From Chromatiaceae bacterium (lineage in GTDB: Bacteria > Pseudomonadota > Gammaproteobacteria > Chromatiales > Chromatiaceae), in contig JALSSC010000054.1 of assembly GCA_026984455.1 (NCBI GenBank), positions 1 through 44,785 on the forward strand: a stretch of 44,785 nt of DNA, given 5' to 3'. Shown here piece by piece: positions 1-8,751 of the stretch. The translations under genes were made by a program, and so were the position numbers. Position 1 is the first letter of the stretch. The number at the start of each line of letters is the position of its first letter. Below the pieces are notes generated by a model that was not told where the DNA came from, searched no databases, and was given only the letters and a program-made list of their open reading frames with translations.

Positions 1-59
1 ACGAGCCGGGGAAGGGTCGCCGGAGATACCATCCGGGAGAGGAACTGAAGGCCCCTGGG

Positions 60-395
60 GTGCTGAAGAACCCGGTGCCGGTGGAGGCCCTGTACGACGC
101 GGACGCGGCGCACCGTGTGGCCCTGCGCAACCTATTGCAGAGGCAGGGTTATGAGGATCTGGACGCGGTGCGCGAGGAAGGCCGCGAGGAAGGGTTGGCC
201 CCCATTCTGCGCCTTGCCCGGCGCCTGTTTCCGGGGCTGGATGCGGCGGACGAGGCGCGTATCCGCGGGCTCGCTGGGGGACGTCTCGCCGCCCTGGGCG
301 ATGTCCTGTTGGACCTGGGGGGTCTCGATGGGCTGCGGGCGTGGCTGGACGGGGATGAGGGAGCGGCATCTCCCTCTGGGAGAGGGATGGGCTGA
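60..395 (+). pseudogene. C-terminal fragment of an Rpn/DUF4351-like protein
   Basis: The 111-residue frame stays open to the left window edge, so the true start is not visible; GTG at 60 is only the first start codon in view. Residues about 35-100 show the pattern of the DUF4351-type C-terminal region of Rpn (recombination-promoting nuclease, transposase_31) proteins: a Glu/Arg-rich linker (REEGREEG), then amphipathic helices around RLARRLFPGL and ALGDVLLDLGGLDGLRAWL. No PD-(D/E)XK nuclease core is visible, so this is a C-terminal remnant or the end of a gene starting outside the window. A second, unrelated Rpn fragment follows directly, which favours decay. Family assignment is by remembered pattern only. 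Confidence 0.45.
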
Positions 396-408
396 GGGAA
401 CCTTCAAG

Positions 409-708
409 GCGCCCGCTGCTTTCATCTATCGGGGTGGCGCGGGCGTCCTGGTGGCGCGCCTCAACCTGCCCAACATGAGCCATCCGCCGGAGCGCAGACT
501 GGAGGTCTACGCGGCCGCGATCCGGGATCTGACTACCTTGGAGCCGGATCCCGCGCGACGGGTATACCTGGATTTCATCGACATCTACAGTGCCCCCGAC
601 GATAATTGAGACGGCGCGTTATCGCCGGGCCTGTCCCGAGGAGGGGGAGACCATGAGCCATTTTGCCGGGAGATTCCGGGAGCAGGGGATTCGGCAGGGG
701 TTGACACA
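409..708 (+). pseudogene. Frameshifted middle fragment of an Rpn/YhgA-like putative transposase
   Basis: Frame 1 encodes VLVARLNLPNM, RRLEVYAAAIRDLTTLEPDP and YLDFIDIYSAPDDN, then meets TGA at 607-609. Frame 2 picks up the same protein immediately (ETARYRRACPEEGETMSHF and then AGRFREQGIRQG). Removing one T near 606 would join the two frames through DDN-E, so a +1 frameshift is directly visible. Related intact proteins have an N-terminal nuclease domain before this block and a longer C-terminal region after the EQGIRQG repeat; both are missing here. The fragment is therefore truncated at both ends and also frameshifted. It marks old mobile-element debris at the border of the polysaccharide locus. 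Confidence 0.6.
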
Positions 709-809
709 AAGAGGCGGAGGGACTGAACGGTTACCCCCAGTGATCGACGTGGATTCCTTGTGGTTGATTTCAAGACCTGAGCCAGCACCGTACACGAGTA
801 GTGATTGCC

Positions 810-1955
810 ATGCCGGACGATACGGCTCAGACGCAAAGAGAGGATAGGCGCATCGCCCTGCTCGGTCCCGTTCTCCCGTTCCGCGGGGGGATCGCCCAAC
901 ACACGACCCGACTCAGGCAGGCATTGGACCCACTCGTCGCCCTGCGCACCTATTCCTTCAGCCGCCAATACCCGCGCTGGCTCTTCCCCGGAGAGAACGA
1001 CCGGGACCCCGACCTGGAAGGCTATGCGGAACCCGGCGTCGATTACTGCCTGGACTCCCTGAATCCCCTGACCTGGTCCCGGACGGCCAGGAAGATCCGG
1101 GCCTTCGGCCCGCAGGCCCTGGTGCTCCCCTGGTGGACCGTCTATTGGGCGCCCCTGTACCTCTATCTCTGCTCCTTCATGCAGCGCACCGGGATCCCGG
1201 TCCTGTTCATGTGCCACAACGTCTGCGACCACGAGGCGGCCGGATGGAAGACCCGCCTCACCCGCAAGGTGCTCTCCACGGCCTCGGGTTATCTGGTTCA
1301 CAGCCGTGCCGAAAGTGACCGCCTGCGTCACCTCGGGCTCCAGGCCCCGGTGTGGATCCACCCCCATCCCATCTACGACCAGTTCCCCCCGGCGCAGGGG
1401 CGCTTGCCTCGTCGTGCCGGCCTGGAACTGCTCTTTTTCGGCTTCGTCCGCCCGTACAAGGGCCTGGACGTGCTCTTCCAGGCCCTGGCCCGGCTTCCCT
1501 CGGGGAAGGACTACCGCTTGAGCGTCGTTGGAGAGATATGGAAAGGGGGCGACGACTACCGGGCCATGGCCGCCAGACTCGGCATCGCCGACCGGGTGGA
1601 GTTCGTGTCGCGCTACGTGAGCGACCGAGAGGCGGCCGAGTATTTTCAGCGCGCCGACGCGGTGGTTCTGCCTTACCGCAACGCCACCGGCAGTGGCGTG
1701 GTGCCCGTGGCCTACCACTACGGCAAGCCGGTGGTCGTCACCCGGGTCGGAGGACTGCCCGACGTGGTCAGAGCGGGGGAAACGGGATTCATCGTCGAAC
1801 CCGACGATCCCCGGGCCCTGGCCGATGTCCTGGCCGGGCTGACTCCCGAAGGCTGCCGGGGGATGCGCGAGGCCATCGGTGAACTGAAACGGGAATTCAC
1901 ATGGCAACGGCTGGCCGAGGTCTTGCTGAGCGGGCGGGCGGAACTGAGACCTTGA
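810..1955 (+). CDS. Glycosyltransferase family 4 (GT-B fold)
   Basis: This gene encodes a cytoplasmic glycosyltransferase expected to add a sugar from a nucleotide-sugar donor to a lipid-linked polysaccharide intermediate. The C-terminal half is a clear GT4 domain: LLFFGFVRPYKGLDVLFQAL, then VVGEIWKGGDDYRAMAARLG, then the donor-site region YFQRADAVVLPYRNATGSG, GKPVVVTRVGGLPDVV and ETGFIVEPDDPRAL. The N-terminal half has the usual PFRGGIAQHT loop. ATG at 810 gives 381 residues, and a GTG three codons earlier is an alternative. It is the first intact gene of the polysaccharide locus, and the next reading frame overlaps its 3' end. Donor and acceptor cannot be read from the sequence. Confidence 0.9.
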   Translation: MPDDTAQTQREDRRIALLGPVLPFRGGIAQHTTRLRQALDPLVALRTYSFSRQYPRWLFPGENDRDPDLEGYAEPGVDYCLDSLNPLTWSRTARKIRAFGPQALVLPWWTVYWAPLYLYLCSFMQRTGIPVLFMCHNVCDHEAAGWKTRLTRKVLSTASGYLVHSRAESDRLRHLGLQAPVWIHPHPIYDQFPPAQGRLPRRAGLELLFFGFVRPYKGLDVLFQALARLPSGKDYRLSVVGEIWKGGDDYRAMAARLGIADRVEFVSRYVSDREAAEYFQRADAVVLPYRNATGSGVVPVAYHYGKPVVVTRVGGLPDVVRAGETGFIVEPDDPRALADVLAGLTPEGCRGMREAIGELKREFTWQRLAEVLLSGRAELRP

Positions 1956-2995
1956 CCCAGATCACCTACATCGTTCTGGTCAACTGGAACGGCTGGAAGG
2001 ACACCCTAGAGTGTCTTGAAAGCCTCTTTCGCCTGGAGGGTGCGGACCATCGTGTCGTGGTCTGCGACAATGGCTCAGAGGACGGCTCGCTCGATCGGAT
2101 CAGGGCCTGGGCCGCTGGGCGGCAGGAGGCGCCGCCAGCCCCCGCGGAGATGGCCGGCCACAGCCGCCCCCCGTGCGCCAAGCCGGTCGCCTGTCAGTCC
2201 CTGACCCGTGAACAGGCGGAGCAGGGCAGGGAAGTGGCCGAGGCGCCGCTCATTCTGATCGATTGTGGCGCGAATCTCGGCTTTGCCGGGGGCAACAATG
2301 TCGGGTTGCGCTACGCCCTGCGGCAACCCGACATGGCCTGGGCCTGGCTCCTGAACAACGATACCGTGGCCGACCGGCACGCCCTGCGGGCGCTGCTGGA
2401 CAAGGCCCGAGCCACCCCAGGCGCCGGGATCATCGGTTCCACGGTCGTCTACTATCACCGGCCGCAACGGGTACAGGCCTTTGGTGGCGCGCGCTATTTC
2501 CACTGCATCGGCCTGTCGATGCACATCGGGCGCCTGCGCAACCGGCTGCGGCCGGTCCACGAACGGCGCATCGAGTCGCAGATGGATTACGTCCTGGGCG
2601 CGTCGATGTTCGTCTCCCGCGCCTTCGTGGAGGCCGTGGGCCCGATGTCCGAAGACTATTTTCTCTACTACGAAGAACTCGACTGGGCCTTGCGCGCGCG
2701 TGGCCGCTTTACCCTGGCCTATGCGCAACACAGCCGTGTCTACCACAAGGCCGGCGCCACCATCGGCTCGTCCAACCGCTCCAGCGAGCGCAGCCTGCTG
2801 TCGGACCGCCACCTGATGGCCAACCGCCTGAGGATCACCCGCCGCTTCCGCCCCCACTGTCTGCCGACCGTGCGCGGTTTTCTCCTGGTGGAGTGGCTGA
2901 TCCGGCGGTTACGGGGCCGCAAGGCCCATGCCGGCATGATCTGGCGCCTGATCACGGAGGGGCCGTCCGCGGAACAGGGGCGTCCTCGGCGATGA
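1901..2995 (+). CDS. Glycosyltransferase family 2, rhamnosyltransferase-like
   Basis: A GT-A fold transferase. TYIVLVNWNGWKDTLECLESL opens the fold, VVVCDNGSEDGS carries the first nucleotide-binding Asp, ANLGFAGGNNVGLRYAL and AWLLNNDTV are the acceptor/metal region typical of WbbL/RfbF-type enzymes, and YFLYYEELDWALRARGRF is the conserved downstream acidic motif. A Pro-rich insertion lies around residues 65-105. The frame opens at ATG 1901 inside the upstream gene. A TTG at 1952 forms a TTGA overlap with the upstream stop and sits a few codons before the fold begins, so it is an equally plausible real start. Cytoplasmic; sugar specificity unknown. Confidence 0.88.
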   Translation: MATAGRGLAERAGGTETLTQITYIVLVNWNGWKDTLECLESLFRLEGADHRVVVCDNGSEDGSLDRIRAWAAGRQEAPPAPAEMAGHSRPPCAKPVACQSLTREQAEQGREVAEAPLILIDCGANLGFAGGNNVGLRYALRQPDMAWAWLLNNDTVADRHALRALLDKARATPGAGIIGSTVVYYHRPQRVQAFGGARYFHCIGLSMHIGRLRNRLRPVHERRIESQMDYVLGASMFVSRAFVEAVGPMSEDYFLYYEELDWALRARGRFTLAYAQHSRVYHKAGATIGSSNRSSERSLLSDRHLMANRLRITRRFRPHCLPTVRGFLLVEWLIRRLRGRKAHAGMIWRLITEGPSAEQGRPRR

Positions 2996-3285
2996 ACCGG
3001 CCGCTGGGCACCATTCTCAGGAACACCGGCTACCTGATCGGCGCACGGGGCATGACCGTGATCCGGCGAGCACTCCACACCTGCGGGCTCTCGCTTGGCT
3101 GGTCCACGATATTCTGGCCACCGGAAGCTGTCGTTGGCCTTTTCCCTGGCCCGGTCGGGTGTCATTTGCCGTATGATGTACCCTACGCGGCGCTGTCCTC
3201 TGTGCCGGGTCAGAGAGAACCGGGCGGCCTTTTCTCGGAGTTCCCAGCGGAAGCGACTACGAGGGGATCATTGCATGTTGGTTGA
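2992..3285 (+). pseudogene. Possible remnant of a polysaccharide flippase N-terminus
   Basis: An ATG overlaps the upstream TGA (ATGA), as expected for a coupled gene. The first 25 or so residues (MNRPLGTILRNTGYLIGARG and then MTVIRRAL) resemble the N-terminus of Wzx/PST flippases. After residue about 35 the frame loses any recognisable pattern and has no run of transmembrane helices, ending at 97 residues. I read this as a flippase gene whose body was deleted, perhaps when the following lower-GC glycosyltransferase arrived. A complete flippase exists at 7291-8751. The similarity is short, so this could also be a chance open frame. Confidence 0.35.
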
Positions 3286-3294
3286 GGACGTAGC

Positions 3295-4197
3295 ATGGAA
3301 TCCACGCCGTTTGTGAGCATAATTCTTCCGGTATACAATCGCGCCGCGACGCTCCCCCGGGCAGTGGAAAGCGTATTGATCCAGACCTTCGATGATTACG
3401 AATTGATCATCGTAGACGATGGATCCCAGGACGACACGGCTTCGGTAGCGAGGGGATATCTGCAGAATGCCAAGGTGCGGTACATCCATCAAGAGAATGC
3501 CGGAGCGGGGGCCGCAAGAAACCAGGGTATAGCGGTCGCCCGCGGCCAGTGGGTGGCATTTCAAGACAGCGATGACGAATGGTGCCAAGAGAAGCTTCAG
3601 GCGCAGGTCGATCTGGCGAAGAACAGTGCAGCAGAGGTCGCAGTAATCTACTCCGATATGGTGCGGGTGACACAGGCTGGGAAGCGAATCCCATGGCTGA
3701 GTCCGGATGTGCGTATGGGGGTCCTCATAGATGCCGATACATTGGACTACCAGGTCAAAAATATTGGCTTGCAATCTGCCTTGATTCGCCGCTCTGTCCT
3801 GTTACGAGAGGGTAAATTCGATCAGCATCTCCCACGCTTCATCGACTTGGATCTCTTTGCCCGTCTGGCCCTGCGGTACCGATTCGCCAAGGTGGACAGG
3901 CCACTGGTCACCTATTACGAGACACGGGGGATCAGTAGTGACCCAGAGGCACGGGCGCGGGCACGGATTGCCTTGATCGATAAACATCGCAATTTCTTCG
4001 AGAGGAATGCCCGCTATCTGGCCCATCAATATATACGGGTGGCGACCGCCTATTGGATGGGTGGCCACATGGAGGAAAAAGACAGATATTGCCGGCTGGC
4101 GCTGGCAACCTATTGGAGAGATGGCCATGTCCTTGCCAAGGCGGCGGTGGTGAACTTCTTTCCTCGTCGTCTTCTCCCGGGACGGTGGTGCGGATGA
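3295..4197 (+). CDS. Glycosyltransferase family 2
   Basis: A 300-residue GT-A transferase. FVSIILPVYNRAATLPRAVE starts the fold, DDYELIIVDDGSQDDT holds the donor-binding Asp pair, NAGAGAARNQGIAVARGQWVAFQDSDDEW contains the DXD-like metal site (DSDD), and KLQAQVDL follows. Residues about 150-220 form the acceptor half. Base composition is visibly more AT-rich than in the flanking glycosyltransferases (codons such as AAT, GAT, ATA and TTG are common), which suggests separate acquisition. ATG at 3295 is the natural start because the fold begins at residue 6. It lies just after the flippase remnant; about 280 bases without a convincing gene follow. Confidence 0.9.
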   Translation: MESTPFVSIILPVYNRAATLPRAVESVLIQTFDDYELIIVDDGSQDDTASVARGYLQNAKVRYIHQENAGAGAARNQGIAVARGQWVAFQDSDDEWCQEKLQAQVDLAKNSAAEVAVIYSDMVRVTQAGKRIPWLSPDVRMGVLIDADTLDYQVKNIGLQSALIRRSVLLREGKFDQHLPRFIDLDLFARLALRYRFAKVDRPLVTYYETRGISSDPEARARARIALIDKHRNFFERNARYLAHQYIRVATAYWMGGHMEEKDRYCRLALATYWRDGHVLAKAAVVNFFPRRLLPGRWCG

Positions 4198-4477
4198 ACC
4201 GGCATCCGAGACATGACCGGCGTACGGCCATCCACTCGGGGCCGGGCGATACGCCCCGCCGGGATGCGGCGCGATATGCGACCAGGCCTTGCGCGGTCGC
4301 CGGAGGGAATCCCGTTGTCCGAGGGTGTTTCCCGGCGATGACCGATGGCCAGGGAGGCGGGCGATTCCCGTGGTGCGTAGGGGGCGGCGGACACAGAGTG
4401 GGGTGCGGCCTTGCCGGAGGCGCACTGAGACTCGCTGGAAGGCAGCGGCTGAGCGCAGCCGGGAATAGGGAAAGGTT
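4198..4477. other. Gap without a recognised gene
   Basis: These 280 bases separate the GT2 gene from the aminotransferase gene. An ATGA-overlapping frame of 95 codons runs from 4194 to 4481 but is rich in Gly/Arg and shows no family pattern. The DNA looks like degraded coding sequence or leader. No strong promoter or terminator is evident. Confidence 0.4.
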
Positions 4478-5653
4478 GTGAAGAAGATAAGAGAACGGCG
4501 GGATCTGGCGATCCATGGGGCGCCTCCGGCCTTCGCGGCACCACTGCACGTGGGGCGGCCGAACATCGGAGATCGGGAGGCGTTTCTTTCCCTGGTCTCG
4601 GAGATTCTCGAGCGCCGCTGGTTGACCAACAACGGCCCGCTCGTCCGTCGTCTGGAGGAGCGGATCGCGGCCCTTCACGGGGTGAGGCATTGTGTCGCCA
4701 TGTGCAACGGGACGATCGCGCTGGAGATTGCGATCCGTGCACTTGGGCTCAAGGGGGAGGTCATCGTGCCTTCCTTCACTTTTATCGCGACGGCCCACGC
4801 CCTTCACTGGCAAGAGATCGTCCCCGTGTTCGCGGATATCCGGGGAGACACCCACACCCTGGATCCGGATGCGGTGGAGTCCATGATCACCCCCAGGACG
4901 AGCGGGATCATCGGGGTGCATACCTGGGGACGTTGCTGTGACGTGGAAGGGCTTCAGGCCGTGGCGGACCGGCATGGCTTACGCCTGCTGTTCGACGCGG
5001 CCCACGCCTTTGGCTGTGCGTACGGGGGGACCCGGGTCGGGAACTTCGGGGCTTGTGAGGTCTTGAGCTTTCACGCCACCAAGTTCTTCAATACCTTCGA
5101 GGGAGGGGCGGTGCTCACCAACGATGACGCGCTCGCCGAACAGATGCGCCTGATGCGCAATTTCGGTTTCGCCGGCCTCGACAACGTCATCCATCCGGGA
5201 ACGAACGGCAAGATGACCGAGGTCGCCGCAGCGATGGGCCTGGTGAACCTGGATGCGGTCGACGGGATCGTGCAGGCCAACCGGCGGAACCATACCCTCT
5301 ACAAGGCGCTTCTCGATCCGCTTCCGGGGGTCCGTGTCCTGGACTACGATCCGGCGCAAGATCCCAACTATCAATACGTCGTGGCCGAGATCGGCAGGGA
5401 TTGCCCGGTGGGACGGGACCGCTTGCTGGAGGCACTGCGCGCCGAAAACGTCCTGGCCCGGCGTTATTTCTGGCCCGGCTGCCACCGCATGCAACCCTAT
5501 CGGGACCTATATCCCCATGCCGGCCTCCTGTTACCGGTCACGGAGCGTATCGCTGGGGAAGTCCTGGTGTTGCCGACTGGTACGGGCCTGCCGGAACAGG
5601 ACATCCGGACCCTCTGTGCGGTGGTGTCCACAGTCGTGGGGGCCTCGGTGTGA
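4478..5653 (+). CDS. DegT/DnrJ/EryC1/StrS family PLP-dependent sugar aminotransferase
   Basis: Transfers an amino group (usually from glutamate) to a nucleotide-activated keto-sugar, giving an amino-deoxy sugar for the polysaccharide. The family signature is complete: substrate loop NNGPLVRRLEERIAALHG, cofactor region CNGTIALEIAIRALGLKG, VPSFTFIATAHAL, the PLP-pyridine Asp in LFDAAHAFG (about D173), and the Schiff-base lysine in LSFHATKFFNTFEGG (about K202). Length (391 residues) is normal. The start is GTG 4478, preceded by an AGGGAAAGG stretch. Its stop overlaps the GTG start of the WbqC-like gene, so the two are probably co-translated and may act in the same modification step. Confidence 0.93.
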   Translation: MKKIRERRDLAIHGAPPAFAAPLHVGRPNIGDREAFLSLVSEILERRWLTNNGPLVRRLEERIAALHGVRHCVAMCNGTIALEIAIRALGLKGEVIVPSFTFIATAHALHWQEIVPVFADIRGDTHTLDPDAVESMITPRTSGIIGVHTWGRCCDVEGLQAVADRHGLRLLFDAAHAFGCAYGGTRVGNFGACEVLSFHATKFFNTFEGGAVLTNDDALAEQMRLMRNFGFAGLDNVIHPGTNGKMTEVAAAMGLVNLDAVDGIVQANRRNHTLYKALLDPLPGVRVLDYDPAQDPNYQYVVAEIGRDCPVGRDRLLEALRAENVLARRYFWPGCHRMQPYRDLYPHAGLLLPVTERIAGEVLVLPTGTGLPEQDIRTLCAVVSTVVGASV

Positions 5654-6354
5654 AACTCGCCCTGATGCAGCCCTACTTCCTCCCGTATATCGGTTACTGG
5701 CAGTTGCTCCATGCCGTGGACCGGTTCGTGGTCTACGACGACGTGAACTACATAAAGGGCGGCTGGATCAACCGCAATCGCATCCTGGTGGATGGCAGAC
5801 CCGCCTATCTCACGGTGCCGGTGCGCAAGGCCTCATCGAATCGCAAGATCAACGAGCACCTGCTCCAGCCGGGGAGGGGCTGGCGTGAGAAGATGTGCAA
5901 GACCCTCGAACACAATTACCGGAAGGCACCCTACTTCGAGGAAACCTTCGCCTTGTTCGTGGATCTGATCGCTTCCGAGACGGAATCCCTGGCCCCGTTC
6001 CTGGTGAGGCAGATCCATCTGTTGAGCGCGCATCTCGGGATAGACACCGAGATCGTGACGAGTAGTGAACGTGGTTATGGGAATACCCACCTCCGTGGCC
6101 AGGAGCGGGTCCTCGACATCTGTGTGCAGGAGGGGTGCGAGGTCTATGTCAACGCGATCGGTGGGCGGGAATTGTATTCCTCCGATCGATTCCAGGCCCT
6201 GGGCCTGGAGTTGCGCTTTCTCGAATCCGGGATGGCGCCCTATGCACAACCGGGGGTTCAGGGCTTCGTCCCCTTTCTGTCCATCCTCGATGTGCTGATG
6301 AATCTGGGACGGGCCGGCGCCCGAAAGCGCCTGCCAGAGTTCACACTGATCTGA
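5650..6354 (+). CDS. WbqC-like family protein
   Basis: A 234-residue protein of the WbqC family, found in O-antigen and capsule loci. The biochemical role is not firmly established, and acyl or amino-acid modification of amino sugars is a common suggestion. The diagnostic N-terminus is present: LALMQPYFLPYIGYWQLLHA, then DRFVVYDDVNYIKGGWINRN and LTVPVRK; later YVNAIGGRELYSSDRFQALG. The start is GTG 5650 in a GTGA overlap with the aminotransferase stop. The immediate pairing with a DegT enzyme suggests that it acts on the amino sugar this enzyme makes; that link is inference. Confidence 0.88.
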   Translation: MKLALMQPYFLPYIGYWQLLHAVDRFVVYDDVNYIKGGWINRNRILVDGRPAYLTVPVRKASSNRKINEHLLQPGRGWREKMCKTLEHNYRKAPYFEETFALFVDLIASETESLAPFLVRQIHLLSAHLGIDTEIVTSSERGYGNTHLRGQERVLDICVQEGCEVYVNAIGGRELYSSDRFQALGLELRFLESGMAPYAQPGVQGFVPFLSILDVLMNLGRAGARKRLPEFTLI

Positions 6355-6368
6355 ATCCGGAATCGCTC

Positions 6369-7235
6369 ATGGAATCTGCTTCGGCGACACCGCCCGTGGC
6401 CCCGGGCATCCCCCGCAAGATGATGATTTTCGGCGTTCCCCGCTCCGGGACCTCCTGGATCGGGGAGATCGTCAACAGTTCGCCCCATGTGCTGTACTGC
6501 TATCAGCCGCTCTTCGCCTACGCCTTGAAGGACTTCCTGACCCCCGCCTCCAGCCGGGACGACATCGAGGCATTCTTTGCCGAGCTGGCCGTCACGGACG
6601 ATCCATTCATTCGCCAGGCGGATCGCCGCAGGGGGGCCGATTTTCCCTCCTTTGCCAAGCAGGAGATCACCCATATCGCGTTCAAGGAGGTGCGCTACAT
6701 CAATATCCTGAACAACCTGATGCGACGCGCTCCGGATGTGTTTCTCTGCGCGGTGATCCGCAATCCCCTCTCGGTCATCCATTCCTGGCTCCGGGCGCCC
6801 CGGGAGTTTCGCCGGGATTTGGGCTGGAGTGAGATGGAGGAATGGCGTTATGCCCTGCGTAAGAATCTCAACAGGCCCGAGGAATTCCATGGCTATGAGA
6901 AGTGGAAGGAGGCCGCGAACCTCTTCCTGTCCCTGCGGGAGCGTTATCCCGACCGGGTGTTCATTGCCCGCTATGGGCGCTTTCTCGCGGATCCTCATGG
7001 AGAGGCGCAGGCCCTGTTTCACGCGGCCGGTCTGCCCCTGACCCGTCAGACGGAGGACTTTCTCGACGCCAGCACCACCCGGGAGAACGACGACCCCTAC
7101 TCGGTGTATCGCTCCGGGCAACGTGACGACAAATGGAGAGAGGGCCTCGATCGGCGCATCGTCACCGAGGTGCGGCGTGATCTGCGGGACAGCGCGTTGG
7201 AGACCTATCTCGACGGCATGGAAGGGGCCTCATGA
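6369..7235 (+). CDS. PAPS-dependent sulfotransferase family protein
   Basis: Expected to transfer sulfate from 3'-phosphoadenylyl sulfate to an acceptor, here most likely a sugar of the nascent polysaccharide. The 5'-phosphosulfate-binding loop is FGVPRSGTSWIGEIVNSSPH near residue 20, and the 3'-phosphate-binding motif is CAVIRNPLSVIHSWLR in mid-protein. The distal part (ERYPDRVFIARYGRFLADP) is also typical. ATG at 6369 gives 288 residues and lies 14 bases after the WbqC-like stop. No PAPS-synthesis genes (cysD, cysN, cysC) occur in the window. The acceptor is unknown, and lipid or small-molecule sulfation cannot be excluded. Confidence 0.88.
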   Translation: MESASATPPVAPGIPRKMMIFGVPRSGTSWIGEIVNSSPHVLYCYQPLFAYALKDFLTPASSRDDIEAFFAELAVTDDPFIRQADRRRGADFPSFAKQEITHIAFKEVRYINILNNLMRRAPDVFLCAVIRNPLSVIHSWLRAPREFRRDLGWSEMEEWRYALRKNLNRPEEFHGYEKWKEAANLFLSLRERYPDRVFIARYGRFLADPHGEAQALFHAAGLPLTRQTEDFLDASTTRENDDPYSVYRSGQRDDKWREGLDRRIVTEVRRDLRDSALETYLDGMEGAS

Positions 7236-7290
7236 ACGGGTCCTTCCGTACCGCCGAGGATGCTACCAGCGGTCGGCTGCGGTCGCGTCG

Positions 7291-8751
7291 ATGTCGGACC
7301 TGAAACGCAAGGGCCTGGCGGCCTTGCTCTGGGAGGTGCTCGGGAAGTTCTCCGGGCAGAGCGTGTCCTTCGTGGTGACGCTGGTGCTCGCCCGGCTCCT
7401 GGAACCGGAGGATTTCGGGCTCATCGCCCTGGTCATGGTGGTGGTGGGTATCGCCGAGATCTTCTCCGACGCCGGTCTCGGCAGCGCCCTGATCCAGCGC
7501 AGGCACGTGCGTCCGGTCCATTTCAGCTCGGTCTTCTATTTCAATGTCACTGCGGGCTTGTTCCTCACCCTGGTGACCGTGGCGGCCGCGCCCTGGATCG
7601 CCCGCTTCTATGGCGCGGAGTCCCTGTCGCCACTGCTGCAGGCGGCCGCGCCGCTGTTCATCGTCCAGTCCCTGGCCACCACGCAGCGGGTGCGTCTGCG
7701 CAAGGGGTTGCGTTACCGTCTCATCGCCGTATCCGATTTCTCCGGGGCGCTGGCCGGGGGAGGCGCAGGCATTGCCCTGGCATACATGGGGTATGGACCC
7801 TGGGCGCTCGTTGCGCAGGTCATGGTGACGTCGCTCGTGGCCGCTCTCGCCTTGTGGACGGGATCGGACTGGCGTCCGCGGAGGGCCTTCTCGGTCAAGG
7901 CGTTGCGTCAGCTGTGGGGGTTCGGAGGGCGGATGTTTCTGGCCGGGCTCATCGATCGGGTCTATACACGGCTCGACTACGTGGTGATCGGAAGACTTTT
8001 TCCGATGGACGTCCTCGGCTTCTTTCAGCGCGCCAAGGCCGTCACGCTGTTGGCCAACAACTACATGGCCGGGAGTCTGATATCCGTGCTCTTCCCCGTG
8101 TTGAGCACAGTGCAGAGATCGCCGCAGCGGTTTCGTGACATCGTGGAGAAGATGCTGGGGTTGGTCGCATTCGTCTCATTCGCGGCATTCTCGCTGATCC
8201 ACATATTCGCCGCTGAGGTGATCCGGATCCTCTATTCCGCGAAGTGGCTGCCGGCGGCGGACTACTTGGCGTTGTTGGCCTTGAGCGCCTTGCTCTTTCC
8301 CGTCAACGCCGTCCTCGTGAGCGTCCTGAGCAGCCGTGGCCGTTCACGGGCGTTCTTGCGCCTGGACGTATACAAGAAGATCTTCGGCCTCGGCAATCTC
8401 CTGCTGGGATTCCACTTCGGTATCAGGGGATACCTCATGGGACTGATCATCGTCTCGGTGATCGCCACCCTGATCAACGGCGCCGCCGCCACCCGGGAAC
8501 TGGGGGGATCGTTGTGGGGTTTGCTGTCCCCGGTCCTGGAGCTGGCCCTCTATGCCCTGGCGGCGATCGGGGCGGTGAGGCTGTTCGTGTATCTGTCCCC
8601 AGCGCATGCCCCCTGGGTGCTGGCGGGAAAGTTGCTGGTGCTGGCGGGCGTCTATCTGCTCTTGAACGCGCTGTTCAAGACGCGCGCCTTTTTCACCGCG
8701 CGGCAAGAGCTTCTCGCCCTGTGGGGAAAGGGCTGGGGGATCCGTGCCTGA
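7291..8751 (+). CDS. Polysaccharide flippase (Wzx / PST family, MOP superfamily)
   Basis: Inner-membrane protein of 486 residues with about 12-14 hydrophobic helices, expected to flip undecaprenyl-linked oligosaccharide to the periplasm. The N-terminus is classical for WzxC-type exporters: LWEVLGKFSGQSVSFVVTLV, then LARLLEPEDFGLIALVMVVV and FSDAGLGSALIQRR. The mid-region LDYVVIGRLFPMDVLGFFQR is the usual conserved loop. ATG 7291 is chosen because MSDLKRKGL matches the family N-terminus; the frame is open further upstream without homology. A 23-codon frame starting at ATG 7232 overlaps the sulfotransferase stop and may couple translation. It is the only intact transporter in the locus. Confidence 0.9.
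   Translation: MSDLKRKGLAALLWEVLGKFSGQSVSFVVTLVLARLLEPEDFGLIALVMVVVGIAEIFSDAGLGSALIQRRHVRPVHFSSVFYFNVTAGLFLTLVTVAAAPWIARFYGAESLSPLLQAAAPLFIVQSLATTQRVRLRKGLRYRLIAVSDFSGALAGGGAGIALAYMGYGPWALVAQVMVTSLVAALALWTGSDWRPRRAFSVKALRQLWGFGGRMFLAGLIDRVYTRLDYVVIGRLFPMDVLGFFQRAKAVTLLANNYMAGSLISVLFPVLSTVQRSPQRFRDIVEKMLGLVAFVSFAAFSLIHIFAAEVIRILYSAKWLPAADYLALLALSALLFPVNAVLVSVLSSRGRSRAFLRLDVYKKIFGLGNLLLGFHFGIRGYLMGLIIVSVIATLINGAAATRELGGSLWGLLSPVLELALYALAAIGAVRLFVYLSPAHAPWVLAGKLLVLAGVYLLLNALFKTRAFFTARQELLALWGKGWGIRA

Noticed and set aside
701..706. TTGACA resembling a -35 box before the polysaccharide locus
   Set aside because: No matching -10 at 16-18 bases, and the bases are part of the decayed Rpn coding sequence (GLTQ).
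4194..4481. 95-codon frame overlapping the GT2 stop (ATGA)
   Set aside because: Gly/Arg-rich sequence with no family pattern; the overlap alone is weak evidence. Kept only as an annotated gap.
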